The notes: a model not told the origin generated them from the sequence alone. Counted from the stretch's first letter, positions 42,033 through 51,859 are shown. The stretch is DNA of 64,000 nt from Polaribacter aestuariivivens (GCF_005885675.1 NZ_VANR01000001.1:186001-250000), one strand, 5' to 3'. Program-made: numbers and translations.

Positions 42033-43809
42033 CTTTTTCTTTTTTAACAATTGGCAACACTACCTTAATTTTTGTACCATTTGTTTGTGATGAATTTATT
42101 TCAAAAAAACCTTTCATAATTTGAATTCGAGCATCAATTTGGTTAAGCCCCAAACCATCTTTTGATGTTATTTTCTTTTTATCGAAACCTATACCATCAT
42201 CTGTTATATGAATGCAAATTTTATGATTTTCTTCATAAACTTTTATCATTGCATTATTTGCTTTACTATGTTTTAATATGTTATTTAAAAATTCTTGAAT
42301 AATATTATAAACTTTAATTTCAAAATCCTGACGATATCTATGTAAATCTTTAATATCTGTTTCTATATTTAATTGTGAGTTTGAGTATTTGCTAGCCAAG
42401 TCTTTTATAGCATAATTTAAACCAAATTTTAGCAAAACAGATGAAACTAAGGTGTGTGATAGGTCTCTAATTTTCTCAGAAGCTTCTGCAATAATTTCTT
42501 GCGTTTTACTTATTTCTAAAGGTACTTCTCCTTTAAAATTAGTTTTTGTGGCTATTAAGTGCAAATTTGCTGAAGATAATAATGCACTTACACTGTCATG
42601 TAAAGTTTCTGCTATTTCTTTTCGTTCAGTTTCTTTACCATCTATAGTTGCGTTTAAAATTCTAACCTGTGACTCAGATCTTATTTTTTCTAAATGTTGA
42701 TTTTGAATTAACTGAGTTCTAGACAGTTTTAAACTTAAGTTTTTTTGTTTTAGCTTGTAATAATTTAGCCAATATAAAAGCGATAATATTATTATTAAAC
42801 TTCCTATACCATATATCCAAAAAGTGGTTCTATCTTTTAATCGTTTATTTTCTGCTTCTTTTTTAATTGTTTCTACACTAAATTTTGCTGAAACTTCTTC
42901 AACCATTCTTCTAATTTCTTTGTCTCTAATGCCATCTTCTAAAATGTATGATTTTTCTTGAAAATCGTATGCTTTATAATCTTTTAAATTTCGCATTGCC
43001 CAAGCCAAATTGTAATATAAATCTGCTTTTAAACTAACGGCATTTTGACTATTGTCATTTTTTATAAGATCTATTCCTCCTAAGTAAGTTTCTTTAGCTA
43101 TCTCAAAATTATTCATAGATAAATAAATATTTGCTAAATTCATTTTAGCCTTTGCCTCTCCTAATTTATCATTTTTCTCTTGAATTATATTTATTGATTT
43201 TTTTGCGTATAAAATGGCTTTATCGTAAACACTATCAATTTCATAAAGACCCGCTAAATTGGTATATGCAGAAGCTTTATATCTTAATGTTTCTGAGTTT
43301 ATACCTGGAAGATCTTCTATTTTTTCATAAAAATATTTAGCACTATCTTTTTGTGCATTATTCTGAAAAGAACTTCCTAATCTTAAATAAATTTTTGCAA
43401 AGTTTTCGCTTAAATAGTCTTTCTTATTAAAATCTTTAAAATTAATATTTTCTAAAATATTTAAAGCTTCTTTATAATACTTTAGAGCTCTATTATGATT
43501 GTTTGTTTTATCATAAATATCTGCTAATAGAATTGATATAGAAATGGAATTTTCTACATTTTCTTTTTCTGATTGATAAAGATCTAGTCCTAATTTTAAA
43601 GCTTTTAAATAGTCTTCTTTTTTATATAAATCAAAAACTTTATCATATTCTTTTTGAAAAACAGAATCTTGTGCAATAAGAAATACTGAAGAAGTTTCAA
43701 TTCTTGAAACTTCTTCAGTATTATTAAAACTATTGGGGGCAGCTTTTAGTTGATTGAAACCAAATAAGATACAAATTGTGTAAATTATTAGTCTTTTTTT
43801 CTTTTCCAA
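42007..43809 (-). CDS. TPR sensor histidine kinase (NarL-partner type)
   Basis: A 600-residue sensor kinase. Signal peptide 1-23, periplasmic TPR-like repeats (about 50-320), a membrane segment (about 333-352), a HisKA_3 dimerisation domain with ERKEIAETLHDSVSALL (phospho-acceptor His), and an HATPase domain with FLNNILKHSKANN, TDDGIGFDKKK and GLGLNQIDAR. This type phosphorylates LuxR-type response regulators; the regulator gene is two genes upstream in the same operon. The TPR region probably senses a partner, perhaps the lipoprotein encoded between them. Confidence 0.93.
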   Translation of the reverse strand: MEKKKRLIIYTICILFGFNQLKAAPNSFNNTEEVSRIETSSVFLIAQDSVFQKEYDKVFDLYKKEDYLKALKLGLDLYQSEKENVENSISISILLADIYDKTNNHNRALKYYKEALNILENINFKDFNKKDYLSENFAKIYLRLGSSFQNNAQKDSAKYFYEKIEDLPGINSETLRYKASAYTNLAGLYEIDSVYDKAILYAKKSINIIQEKNDKLGEAKAKMNLANIYLSMNNFEIAKETYLGGIDLIKNDNSQNAVSLKADLYYNLAWAMRNLKDYKAYDFQEKSYILEDGIRDKEIRRMVEEVSAKFSVETIKKEAENKRLKDRTTFWIYGIGSLIIILSLLYWLNYYKLKQKNLSLKLSRTQLIQNQHLEKIRSESQVRILNATIDGKETERKEIAETLHDSVSALLSSANLHLIATKTNFKGEVPLEISKTQEIIAEASEKIRDLSHTLVSSVLLKFGLNYAIKDLASKYSNSQLNIETDIKDLHRYRQDFEIKVYNIIQEFLNNILKHSKANNAMIKVYEENHKICIHITDDGIGFDKKKITSKDGLGLNQIDARIQIMKGFFEINSSQTNGTKIKVVLPIVKKEKVIHVQPTL

Positions 43810-43827
43810 GTATTTTATATTTTTTTA

Positions 43828-44538
43828 TTAACCTACAGTAGTTTGGTTTTCTCCACTTTCTCCATTATCAACTGCAACTCTTGGCTTTCTTCTTATTGTT
43901 AACTCTTCTTTTGATGCTGATTTAGATTGTGCATTCATGTGGTTTACAAAATCGATTCTTAACACTTTTCTTTCTTCTTTTGTTAAGGTTCTATTATAAG
44001 TTGTTTTTGAAGTTTTACCAGCTTCTAAATGAACCTCATGAATGTTTAATTCTTCATTATAAACGAAATCTACCTTAACATTTTTATTTACTTCAAAATC
44101 TAAAGTAAAAGTTCCATCTTCATTTGCAGAAACGCTATATTCCGATAACATGTTTTCGTTTTTTCCTTTTGCTAAAGAAATATTATCATCTTCAATTAAT
44201 AAGTATGGATTGTTGTTAACGTTTGTGTCAACAAAACTTACTTTTAAAGTATTACCATCGATAACTAAGTCCTGTGATTCTCTTCTGCTAACACCTTCTT
44301 CTGATGCATATAAGTACACTTCACTAATGTTTTTCTTATCATTTAAAATTGTTTCTGTTCTTACATTATCCGGTAAATTATAGTCTACAGAATATGAACC
44401 TTTTGCGTCTCTTTTAACTTTATAAGATTTTAAAAGTTTTGCAGATTCGGCTTCTGGTAATAATGTTTCGTTATTTGAACATGATGAGAAAGCAAAAGTA
44501 GTTAAAAGTGCTAAAGTAAATAATTTTAGAGATTTCAT
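43828..44538 (-). CDS. Lipoprotein with duplicated domain, within two-component operon
   Basis: A 236-residue lipoprotein (lipobox FSSC) of no family known to me. It holds two related copies of a 65-residue beta module, about 39-104 (YKVKRDAKGSYSVDY ... LKVSFVD) and 134-199 (YSVSANEDGTFTLDF ... VLRIDFVN), each with aligned G-[ST]-[YF] and ISEV/IHEV positions. The C terminus is charged and unstructured. It lies between the response regulator and its kinase, 18 nt before the kinase gene, so it is a candidate sensor ligand or modulator. Confidence 0.8.
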   Translation of the reverse strand: MKSLKLFTLALLTTFAFSSCSNNETLLPEAESAKLLKSYKVKRDAKGSYSVDYNLPDNVRTETILNDKKNISEVYLYASEEGVSRRESQDLVIDGNTLKVSFVDTNVNNNPYLLIEDDNISLAKGKNENMLSEYSVSANEDGTFTLDFEVNKNVKVDFVYNEELNIHEVHLEAGKTSKTTYNRTLTKEERKVLRIDFVNHMNAQSKSASKEELTIRRKPRVAVDNGESGENQTTVG

Positions 44539-44703
44539 AATAATAGATTTTTTTTTGGGTTATATTTTAATTTACAATTTGGTTACTTAAATATTGTAGG
44601 TGAGCAATGCATGCATTTATAGTATGTATTGGGGGATTTTTCTTAAGTTTCTTTAGGGGTTTGATTTTTTTAAAAATCGAAAGCTTAAAAAAGAGGGTAG
44701 GTT

Positions 44704-45369
44704 TTATACTACTTTAAATTTTACCGCATACATTGCTAATCCTACTGATGATTTTACATTTAATTTTTTTAACATTTTTCTTCTATACGTTTCTACAGTG
44801 TGATGGCTAACACTTAGTGAATCTGCAATTTCACTTGTACTGTATTCTAACGTTACTAATCTTAAAACTTCTTTTTCTCTATCAGATAATTTTTCAAATA
44901 AAAAATCTTCTGGTGCATCTCCAACTGGTATTTTAGCACCCGTCATTCGTTTTAAAAGTAAACTTTGTATATCGTCACTATAATATAATCTTCCACTTGC
45001 CACTCTTTTTATTGCCTTTACAATATGCTCACCTGCGTTTCCTTTAGATATATATCCATAAGCGCCAAGTTTTATTGTTTCGTCAACAATTTTTATATCA
45101 TCGTAACTCGAAAGCATAATTACTTTTTGATTACTTCGCTTTCTTTGAAAGTGTTTTAGTACTTCAAAACCATCTAATTCTGGCATTGTAATATCTAAAA
45201 TTAAAATATCTGCATGGTTTCCTTTTGTTTCGAACCAATCAATTACTTGCTTTCCTGTTAAAGAATAACCACTAACTTCTAAGTTCTCTTCAGTTTTAAT
45301 AACAGCTATCAGACCTTCAATTAATATTTTATGATCATCTGCTACGTGAACGGATATTTTATCTTTCAT
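44704..45369 (-). CDS. LuxR/NarL-type response regulator
   Basis: A 221-residue regulator: REC domain with ADD at 10-12, phospho-acceptor Asp59 (ILILDITMPELDG), conserved Lys in YISKGNAG, and a C-terminal LuxR-type helix-turn-helix (about 155-215: LSDREKEVLRLVTLEYSTSEIADSLSVSHHTVETYRRKMLKKL). It is first in a minus-strand operon with a lipoprotein and the cognate kinase. The palindrome just upstream is a likely binding site for this protein, implying autoregulation. Confidence 0.94.
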   Translation of the reverse strand: MKDKISVHVADDHKILIEGLIAVIKTEENLEVSGYSLTGKQVIDWFETKGNHADILILDITMPELDGFEVLKHFQRKRSNQKVIMLSSYDDIKIVDETIKLGAYGYISKGNAGEHIVKAIKRVASGRLYYSDDIQSLLLKRMTGAKIPVGDAPEDFLFEKLSDREKEVLRLVTLEYSTSEIADSLSVSHHTVETYRRKMLKKLNVKSSVGLAMYAVKFKVV

Positions 45370-45378
45370 TTTACTTTA

Positions 45379-45386
45379 CAAATTTA
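45379..45386 (-). promoter_or_regulatory. Candidate -7 box (TAAATTTG) of the two-component operon
   Basis: TAnnTTTG match 9 nt upstream of the response regulator ATG. The half-site ACTATCCCTGAT (45406-45417) would then fall over the -33 region, a common position for a NarL-type activator. Confidence 0.45.
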
Positions 45387-45405
45387 AATAACTATTAGAT
45401 ACTTC

Positions 45406-45477
45406 ACTATCCCTGATGACCGTATATTTTTACTATCCCTGCTATCAGGGATAGGTATCCCTGACAGCAGGGATAGT
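45406..45477. promoter_or_regulatory. Nested palindromic operator upstream of the two-component operon
   Basis: A 46-bp near-perfect palindrome (45432-45477; arms ACTATCCCTGCTATCAGGGA... around a central GG, one mismatch) containing four TATCCCTG half-sites in alternating orientation, plus a fifth half-site ACTATCCCTGAT at 45406-45417. It lies 37-108 nt before the response regulator start, downstream of the DUF4293 terminator. It has no T-run and lies upstream of a gene start, so it looks like a multi-site operator rather than a terminator. Confidence 0.7.
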
Positions 45478-45620
45478 GTGTTTCTAAAATACTGTATATC
45501 AGGTTTTTAAAAATTGGTTTTTTCACCTTAATTTTCTATGCAAATTTACGTTTTTAAAATTTTCTGAAATTCAAAATGCGTAAAAATGCGTAAAAATGTA
45601 TAATCCTTATTTTTTGAAAT

Positions 45621-45649
45621 AAAAAAACCGAGAATAAATTCTCGGTTTT
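45621..45649 (-). terminator. Terminator of DUF4293 gene
   Basis: Twelve-base-pair stem (AAAACCGAGAAT with ATTCTCGGTTTT) with a two-base loop and a minus-strand T-run. It separates the DUF4293 gene from the two-component operon. Confidence 0.87.
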
Positions 45650-45680
45650 CTTTCGCACTAATATAACTAAGATGTTAGTT

Positions 45681-46112
45681 TTATCGTAATCTATCTACAG
45701 ATTTTACAAGATCTTCATCCTTTTTAATAGCTTTGTTTGCCAAAACAAGAAGCAAAATAGCTAAAATTGGTATGAACATCCCAATACCATTCTCCGAAAT
45801 ATTAATTCCTCCAGGTAAAGTTAGAGATACATAAACCGATAATCCTAATAAAATAAGGTTTACCAAAATTGCTAAACGACCTATAACAAACTGTAGTTTT
45901 CTATTTTTAAATAAAAAAATAGCAATAAGTGACAAGGTTGCCGAAACTAAAAACAATATAGGAATAATTTTTAAACTTAAAGATTCTGCACTTAATAAAT
46001 CAAATGCAAAAACTTTATTTTTTAAATTTTCCCAAAGATTGAAAACAAATATAAGTCCGCCAGAAATAACTGAGGCTAAAAATAAATAAATGCTTTGTAT
46101 TCTTTGAATCAT
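45681..46112 (-). CDS. DUF4293-family membrane protein
   Basis: A 143-residue protein with four membrane segments (MIQRIQSIYLFLASVISGG at the start, further hydrophobic blocks at about 48-65, 74-92 and 105-125). This is the DUF4293 family, which sits next to rho in many Flavobacteriia, divergently as here. Function unknown. CAAAAGTA at 46131-46138 is a TACTTTTG box on its strand, 19 nt upstream. Confidence 0.88.
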   Translation of the reverse strand: MIQRIQSIYLFLASVISGGLIFVFNLWENLKNKVFAFDLLSAESLSLKIIPILFLVSATLSLIAIFLFKNRKLQFVIGRLAILVNLILLGLSVYVSLTLPGGINISENGIGMFIPILAILLLVLANKAIKKDEDLVKSVDRLR

Positions 46113-46130
46113 ATTGTAATTATAATATTA

Positions 46131-46138
46131 CAAAAGTA
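46131..46138 (-). promoter_or_regulatory. Candidate -7 box (TACTTTTG) for DUF4293 gene
   Basis: TAnnTTTG match on the minus strand, 19 nt upstream of the DUF4293 ATG; the same octamer stands before coaX and the YfcE-like gene. Confidence 0.45.
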
Positions 46139-46184
46139 GAACATTCTTTTTTAAAAAGAAAATTGAGAACTAAAAAAAAAAGTA

Positions 46185-46192
46185 TATATTTG
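46185..46192 (+). promoter_or_regulatory. Candidate -7 box (TATATTTG) for rho
   Basis: TAnnTTTG match about 119 nt upstream of the rho ATG, leaving a leader of roughly 110 nt. Long leaders are common in rho genes, which are often autoregulated. Confidence 0.5.
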
Positions 46193-46310
46193 TTTTATAA
46201 TTTAACCGCACAAAAGCTATTTTATAGTACTATATAAGTAGCTACAATCAAAAAAAACTCATACAAATCTTATTAAAATTTAAGATTCATTTTAACTTAA
46301 CAAATACATA

Positions 46311-47996
46311 ATGTTCGAAATCTCGGAACTAAAAGCAAAAACGCTTGCTGAATTGCAAGTAATTGCAAAATCTATTGGGCTTATCAAAACAAGCCAACTT
46401 AAAAAATTAGATTTAGTGTATCAAATATTAGATACCCAAGCCGCTAACCCTTCTTCTACAAAAGCTACAATTACCCCTAAAAATAAGGACTTGGTAAAAA
46501 CTGAAAAACCAAAAAGAAAGCGTGTTAGTAAAAATCCAAAAAAAGAAGAAAGCACTAATACTACAGAAATAAAAACTAGTGAAGCAGTAAATAATGAAGT
46601 AAAAACTGTTGAAAAACCGAAACAAACAAATAGGCCTAAGCCAAAAGCATCACCTAGAAAAGATGCTACACCTACTTCTAAAAAAGAACCTACTGTTAAA
46701 AAGAACGATTCTACAGAACAAAAATCAATAAATCGTCCTCAAAAACAACAGAAAAACAATAATCAAAACAGTAATTCTCCACAGAAATCTAAAAATAACA
46801 ATCAAAATAGAGATAAAAATAACTCTAGTAGAAGCAATGGAAACAAATCTGGAAATAGATATAGAGATCCTGATTTTGAATTCGATGGAATTATAGAAAG
46901 TGAAGGTGTTTTAGAAATGATGCCAGATGGATATGGTTTCTTACGTTCTTCTGATTATAATTATTTATCATCACCAGATGATATTTATGTTTCACAATCA
47001 CAAATTAAATTGTTTGGTTTAAAAACAGGAGACACTGTAAAAGGAAATGTTAGACCGCCTAAAGAAGGTGAAAAATATTTTCCTTTAATTAGAGTATCAA
47101 AAATAAATGGTTTAAATCCTAACATTGTTAGAGATCGTGTTTCTTTTGAACATTTAACACCTTTATTTCCTCAAGAAAAATTTGATTTAGCCGAAAAAGG
47201 AAGCTCTTTATCTACAAGAATTATTGATTTATTCTCACCAATTGGAAAAGGACAACGTGGTATGATTGTAGCACAACCTAAAACTGGTAAAACCATGTTA
47301 TTAAAGGATGTAGCTAAAGCAATTGCACACAATCATCCAGAAGTATATCAAATTGTTTTGTTAATTGACGAACGCCCTGAAGAAGTTACAGACATGCAAA
47401 GAAGTGTTCGTGGAGAAGTTGTTGCTTCAACATTTGATGAACCTGCAGATAAACATGTACGTGTTGCAAATATCGTTTTGGAAAAAGCAAAACGTTTGGT
47501 AGAATGCGGACATGATGTTGTAATTCTTTTAGATTCTATTACACGTTTGGCAAGAGCTTACAACACAGTTGCTCCTGCTTCCGGAAAAATACTTTCTGGT
47601 GGTATAGATGCCAATGCTTTACACAAACCAAAACGTTTCTTTGGAGCTGCAAGAAATATTGAAGGTGGTGGATCTTTAACTATTATTGCTACTGCTCTTA
47701 CAGAAACTGGTTCTAAAATGGACGAAGTTATTTTTGAAGAATTTAAAGGTACTGGTAATATGGAACTACAATTAGATAGAAATATATCTAATAGAAGAAT
47801 TTACCCAGCTATTGATTTAATAAAATCATCTACCAGAAGAGACGATTTATTACTAGATGCTAAAACTGTACAAAGAATGTGGGTTTTACGTAAATATTTA
47901 GCGGATATGAACCCAATTGAGGCAATGGAATTTATCAACGAAAAAATTAAATTTTCAAAAAATAATGATGAGTTTTTAATTTCTATGAACGGATAA
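46311..47996 (+). CDS. rho: Transcription termination factor Rho
   Basis: A 561-residue Rho, longer than the 419 of E. coli. Order: Rho-N helical domain (1-45), an insertion of about 130 residues rich in Lys, Asn, Pro and Ser (about 50-185), the cold-shock-like RNA-binding domain ([15 protein letters not shown], about 195-265), and the RecA-like motor with Walker A PKTGKT (about 323) and Walker [17 protein letters not shown]. The disordered insertion is typical of Bacteroidota Rho and in Bacteroides thetaiotaomicron supports condensate formation. Ends before a strong palindromic terminator. Confidence 0.97.
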   Translation: MFEISELKAKTLAELQVIAKSIGLIKTSQLKKLDLVYQILDTQAANPSSTKATITPKNKDLVKTEKPKRKRVSKNPKKEESTNTTEIKTSEAVNNEVKTVEKPKQTNRPKPKASPRKDATPTSKKEPTVKKNDSTEQKSINRPQKQQKNNNQNSNSPQKSKNNNQNRDKNNSSRSNGNKSGNRYRDPDFEFDGIIESEGVLEMMPDGYGFLRSSDYNYLSSPDDIYVSQSQIKLFGLKTGDTVKGNVRPPKEGEKYFPLIRVSKINGLNPNIVRDRVSFEHLTPLFPQEKFDLAEKGSSLSTRIIDLFSPIGKGQRGMIVAQPKTGKTMLLKDVAKAIAHNHPEVYQIVLLIDERPEEVTDMQRSVRGEVVASTFDEPADKHVRVANIVLEKAKRLVECGHDVVILLDSITRLARAYNTVAPASGKILSGGIDANALHKPKRFFGAARNIEGGGSLTIIATALTETGSKMDEVIFEEFKGTGNMELQLDRNISNRRIYPAIDLIKSSTRRDDLLLDAKTVQRMWVLRKYLADMNPIEAMEFINEKIKFSKNNDEFLISMNG

Positions 47997-48014
47997 AAAC
48001 GAGTTACAATTCAT

Positions 48015-48056
48015 AAAAAAAAGACCATCTTGATTAATCAAGATGGTCTTTTTTTT
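48015..48056 (+). terminator. Terminator of rho
   Basis: A perfect 42-bp palindrome, core AAGACCATCTTGATT with its complement, with flanking A- and T-runs. The rho gene itself ends in an intrinsic terminator. Confidence 0.88.
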
Positions 48057-48104
48057 CAGTATTTATTGATTTAAATATAAACTCGAAGTAAGTTGATAGC
48101 AATA

Positions 48105-48136
48105 AAAAATCCGTTCATTTTCATGAACGGATTTTT
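48105..48136 (-). terminator. Terminator of ppiD-like gene
   Basis: Fourteen-base-pair stem (AAAAATCCGTTCAT with ATGAACGGATTTTT) around a four-base loop, between rho and the convergent ppiD-like gene. Confidence 0.85.
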
Positions 48137-48154
48137 AAATTATAATTGTACTGT

Positions 48155-50245
48155 TTAATTAGAAACGTACATATTGGCTCTGTTATCTTCAATATCTGAA
48201 GATTCTTTTAAGGCTTCATACATTTTAAATGTAAGTCTTTTTCTTGCTTCTGCAATTTTCTTTCTGTTTGTTTCGTAGTTAGGTAAAGCTGTAGGTAATT
48301 CTCTGCTTGTAACTGTGAAAGCAAAAACACCTCTACTACCTTCTATATCATTAAATGTTTTGTTTAAAGGCGCTGCATACATCGCTCCAACTACTTTTGG
48401 TTCTGCTCCAACACCGCTTAAAGTTGCATTTTTTAAATTTACATTTGTAGCAGTTCTTACAGTTGTATTGTTTGCTTTTGCAATTTCCTGTAAGTTATCT
48501 CCTTTCATTTTCTCTGAGATTAATGCTGCTTTCTTTTCATTTAATAAAATTGGCCTTACTCTATTAATTGCTTTTTCAACAGGCATTAAACCTTTTTCAG
48601 TTTTATTTGTAACTACTGCTACTACATGACTTCCTTCTAAATCAAAACGCTTAAAATCGCCTTCTTCAACATCTCTACCAAATGCCCAAGAAACAATTGG
48701 TCTTTGATTTCCTAAACCTGGTACGTTTTCATCTAATACTTTTAAACCAATTGCAGGTCTTAAGTTATAGTTATTTTCTTTTGCAACTTCTGTATAATTT
48801 GAGTTATTTGAAATTGCTAAAGCAAATTGTTCTGCTTTTTGAAAAACTTCGTTTTCAGTTTTTTCTGAAGGAACTATATTTCTACTAAATGTTGCTAATT
48901 TTAAAACTTTTTGCTCATTTTTAGTCTCATCAATTTTCACAACATGAAAACCAAAAGGAGTTTCTACAACATCTATTGTTCCTTTTTTATTGGTAAAAGA
49001 AAAATCTCTAAAAGCTGGTGTCATTCTATTGTAGTTAAACCAATCTAATTCACCACCTTTATCTGCGTTTGATTTGTCTGAAGAAAATTCTTTTGCTAAG
49101 TCTGAAAACTTACTACTTCTTGCCTTTACAACAGTTAAAATACTGTCTGCTAAAACTTGTGCTTCTTCCTTAGTTCTTGTAACATCTGGAGTTGCTCTTT
49201 GTGCACCCACAAATGGAATTAAAATATGACTCGCTTTTACTGAATCTGGCATTTTAGAAACTTCAACAATTTTAGATATTTTAAATTTGTTTTGGTCTTT
49301 GTATGGTCCGTAAACATCACCTTCATTACCTGCAAAAATTTCGTTTGCAACTGTTTGGTTAATATTTGCGTTGAATTTGTATGATAAATCTAAATTATCA
49401 TCTGAACCATTTAAGTCTAAAAATTCTTTATAATTTGAAGTGCTTTTTAAATCGTTTACTAATTCAGCAATATCATTTTTAATAGCTTCTTCGTCTTCTG
49501 GAGTTGCAACAATATCAAACTTTACGTAAGAAATATCACGTGAAGCATCTACTTGAAATTGAGATTTGTTGTTTTTAATATACGCCTCAACTTCAGATTT
49601 TTTAATTTTCACTAAACTATCTGAAATAGTTGTGTATGGTACGTATACAAATTGAGCATTCATTTTTGTATTCTCAATCATATACTCATTTTCTCCTTCT
49701 TTTAATGAAGCTCCTAAACCTGCAGTTACTAATTTATTATACGTATTCGTTTCTGCATTGTTTTTTATTTGGTTCATGTAGTTTGACCAAGCTGACCATA
49801 ATTGATCATTACTATTTTTTGTATCCGCTAAGAATTGTTTGAATTTTGCTTCATCAAACATACCTGCTTCATTTTGAAACTGTGGACTTCCACTAACGGA
49901 AGGTGAGTTGATTACTTCGTTCCAAACATCTTGTTCACCTACTGTAATTCCAGCTTCTTCTAATTGATTTTTGTAAATCTTTTTTCTAACAATGTTATCC
50001 CAAACAGTTTTTGCTGCTTGCATTTCAGAAACTCTACCTCCTGTTTGTTGCTTGTAAGCTTCTAGTTCTTTTGCAAATTCTTGAGTAGAAATAGCTTCGC
50101 CATTTACCTCACCTACTTCATTTACCTTATTTGAGTTAAAAAAGTCACCTAAAGTTGAAGGGTCTAAAACAAAAGCAAAAAGTGCTAAACCAATAATAAT
50201 TATTAAGAACATTGAACGTTCTCTAATTTTTGATAAAATTGCCAT
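48155..50245 (-). CDS. ppiD: PpiD-type periplasmic folding factor
   Basis: A 696-residue periplasmic chaperone: an N-terminal anchor (RSMFLIIIIGLALFAFVLDP, about 10-30), a SurA-N-like helical region, and a parvulin-type rotamase domain in the middle (about 340-450: SVKASHILIPF ... KGGELDWFNYNRMTPAFRDF). The parvulin fold isomerises Xaa-Pro bonds; PpiD assists folding of secreted proteins at the Sec translocon. The symbol is assigned by architecture. It is the last gene of the coaX-hemolysin operon, 123 nt after its neighbour. Confidence 0.9.
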   Translation of the reverse strand: MAILSKIRERSMFLIIIIGLALFAFVLDPSTLGDFFNSNKVNEVGEVNGEAISTQEFAKELEAYKQQTGGRVSEMQAAKTVWDNIVRKKIYKNQLEEAGITVGEQDVWNEVINSPSVSGSPQFQNEAGMFDEAKFKQFLADTKNSNDQLWSAWSNYMNQIKNNAETNTYNKLVTAGLGASLKEGENEYMIENTKMNAQFVYVPYTTISDSLVKIKKSEVEAYIKNNKSQFQVDASRDISYVKFDIVATPEDEEAIKNDIAELVNDLKSTSNYKEFLDLNGSDDNLDLSYKFNANINQTVANEIFAGNEGDVYGPYKDQNKFKISKIVEVSKMPDSVKASHILIPFVGAQRATPDVTRTKEEAQVLADSILTVVKARSSKFSDLAKEFSSDKSNADKGGELDWFNYNRMTPAFRDFSFTNKKGTIDVVETPFGFHVVKIDETKNEQKVLKLATFSRNIVPSEKTENEVFQKAEQFALAISNNSNYTEVAKENNYNLRPAIGLKVLDENVPGLGNQRPIVSWAFGRDVEEGDFKRFDLEGSHVVAVVTNKTEKGLMPVEKAINRVRPILLNEKKAALISEKMKGDNLQEIAKANNTTVRTATNVNLKNATLSGVGAEPKVVGAMYAAPLNKTFNDIEGSRGVFAFTVTSRELPTALPNYETNRKKIAEARKRLTFKMYEALKESSDIEDNRANMYVSN

Positions 50246-50368
50246 ACGTAATTTAATTTATTTTCAGGTGGCGAATATACGATTTGGGTTTTAATATTGC
50301 AACCCATTTTAAACATATTAATTGTAGGAGAAATAGGAATTTATGAGAAAAAATTTATGGAGTTTCTT

Positions 50369-51634
50369 TTAATTTTCTTCTGTTTGAATTTTAAGACGAA
50401 CATCATCAATTTTTGAGCTGCTTACTTTTAATATTCTAAATTCAAAACCTTGAATTTCAACTACTTCATTTTCTAGTGGAATATTTTCTGTATGATTTAT
50501 TATAAAGCCACCTAAAGTTTCGTAAGCTTCTGACTTTGGAATATTTAAAGCGTACTCTTCATTTAAATAATCTACTTCTAATCTTGCAGAAAAGTTAAAC
50601 GTGGTTTCATTTATTTTCTCTTCTAAAAATTCTTGAGAATCGTGTTCGTCTTCTATTTCACCAAATAATTCTTCTACAATATCTTCCACTGTAATCATAC
50701 CTGAGGTACCTCCATATTCATCTACAACAATGGCTACACTTTTACGTTTTTTCATTAAATTATTTAAAACGTTGTTAATCATCATTGATTCTGGGGCAAA
50801 CTCAACAGGTAATAAAATAGATTTTATTGTTTTTGGTTTCTTAAAAAGTTCAAACGCGTTTACGTAACCAATTACATCGTCCATAGAGGTTTTGTAAACT
50901 AATATTTTTGACAAACCTGTTTCAATAAACATTCTTTTTAAATTAGAAACTTTTTCGTGAATTTCAACAGCAATCATTTCGGTTCTTGGTACCATAACCT
51001 CTCTTGCTTTTACGTTGTGAAATTCTAAAGCATTTTGAAAAATTTGAATTTCTGAATCCATTTCTTCATCTTCACTCCCTGTTTCTAACTGTTCTGTGAT
51101 GTAGTTTCCAAGTTCTTCTTTGCTAAATTCAGTTTGTTGCTCATCTGCATTAGTTTTGAAAAAAACACGTAGTAAAAAATCGGAAATAACTGTAATAAAT
51201 TCAGAAAAATAATGGAATAACACATAGAATATATATGCTGGTACTGCAAATAGTTTTAGAACTTCATTTGCATAAATTCTGAATATTGCTTTGGGTAAAA
51301 ACTCTGCAGTTACTAAAATAACTAATGTAGAAATTATGGTTTGAATTAATAAAATGGTAAACTCGTTATAACTTTCTATAGGTAAAATTCTTATTAGAAA
51401 AGCTCCCATGTAGTAACTATAAACTACTAGAGAAATATTATTACCCACTAACATTGTGGTAATAAATTTTGATGATTTTTGGGTTATTCTATTTAGTATT
51501 TTAGGTATAAACCCATCTCTTTTTTTTTCTAACTCAATATGAAGTTTATTTGCAGAAACAAATGCAATTTCCATCCCCGAGAAAAAGGCGGAAAGTATTA
51601 TTGATATTAAAATAATAATAAGTTCAATTTCCAT
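50369..51634 (-). CDS. CNNM/CorC-type hemolysin-family membrane protein
   Basis: A 421-residue protein with an N-terminal DUF21 transmembrane domain (about 1-190, [16 protein letters not shown]), a CBS-domain pair (about 200-320, [13 protein letters not shown] and [24 protein letters not shown]) and a CorC/HlyC C-terminal domain. The family exports divalent metals such as magnesium. It is related to GldE of gliding bacteria. It is 15 nt after a small membrane protein gene and precedes ppiD. Confidence 0.9.
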   Translation of the reverse strand: MEIELIIILISIILSAFFSGMEIAFVSANKLHIELEKKRDGFIPKILNRITQKSSKFITTMLVGNNISLVVYSYYMGAFLIRILPIESYNEFTILLIQTIISTLVILVTAEFLPKAIFRIYANEVLKLFAVPAYIFYVLFHYFSEFITVISDFLLRVFFKTNADEQQTEFSKEELGNYITEQLETGSEDEEMDSEIQIFQNALEFHNVKAREVMVPRTEMIAVEIHEKVSNLKRMFIETGLSKILVYKTSMDDVIGYVNAFELFKKPKTIKSILLPVEFAPESMMINNVLNNLMKKRKSVAIVVDEYGGTSGMITVEDIVEELFGEIEDEHDSQEFLEEKINETTFNFSARLEVDYLNEEYALNIPKSEAYETLGGFIINHTENIPLENEVVEIQGFEFRILKVSSSKIDDVRLKIQTEEN

Positions 51635-51649
51635 TCAGAAATTTATAAA

Positions 51650-51853
51650 CTATTTGTTTTGGTTGTTTCTTTTTTCTACTTTTTTTCTAAAATGTCTTTT
51701 GAAGAAAAACACTAAGATAATAAAAATAGCAAAACCTAGAAATAAATAGGCTCTGTCTCTGTTTAAGCTCCACTGCATGCAGGTTTCAATTAAACAAATA
51801 AATGCTACCATTAAATATCCGTACTGGAAAAATTTCCAAATTCTATTCATCAT
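51650..51853 (-). CDS. Small membrane protein, 67 residues
   Basis: A short protein with two hydrophobic segments (about 10-25 and 35-50) and a basic tail (FKRHFRKKVEKRNNQNK). It is conserved in position between lptC and the hemolysin-family gene in related genomes as I recall, but has no named function. The first of two adjacent ATG codons is used; the second, three bases later, is equally possible. Confidence 0.7.
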   Translation of the reverse strand: MMNRIWKFFQYGYLMVAFICLIETCMQWSLNRDRAYLFLGFAIFIILVFFFKRHFRKKVEKRNNQNK

Positions 51854-51859
51854 TATAAA

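Noticed and set aside
45432..45477. Palindrome read as an intrinsic terminator
   Set aside because: No T-run on either side, and a proper terminator for the neighbouring gene already exists at 45621-45649; it lies upstream of a start codon.
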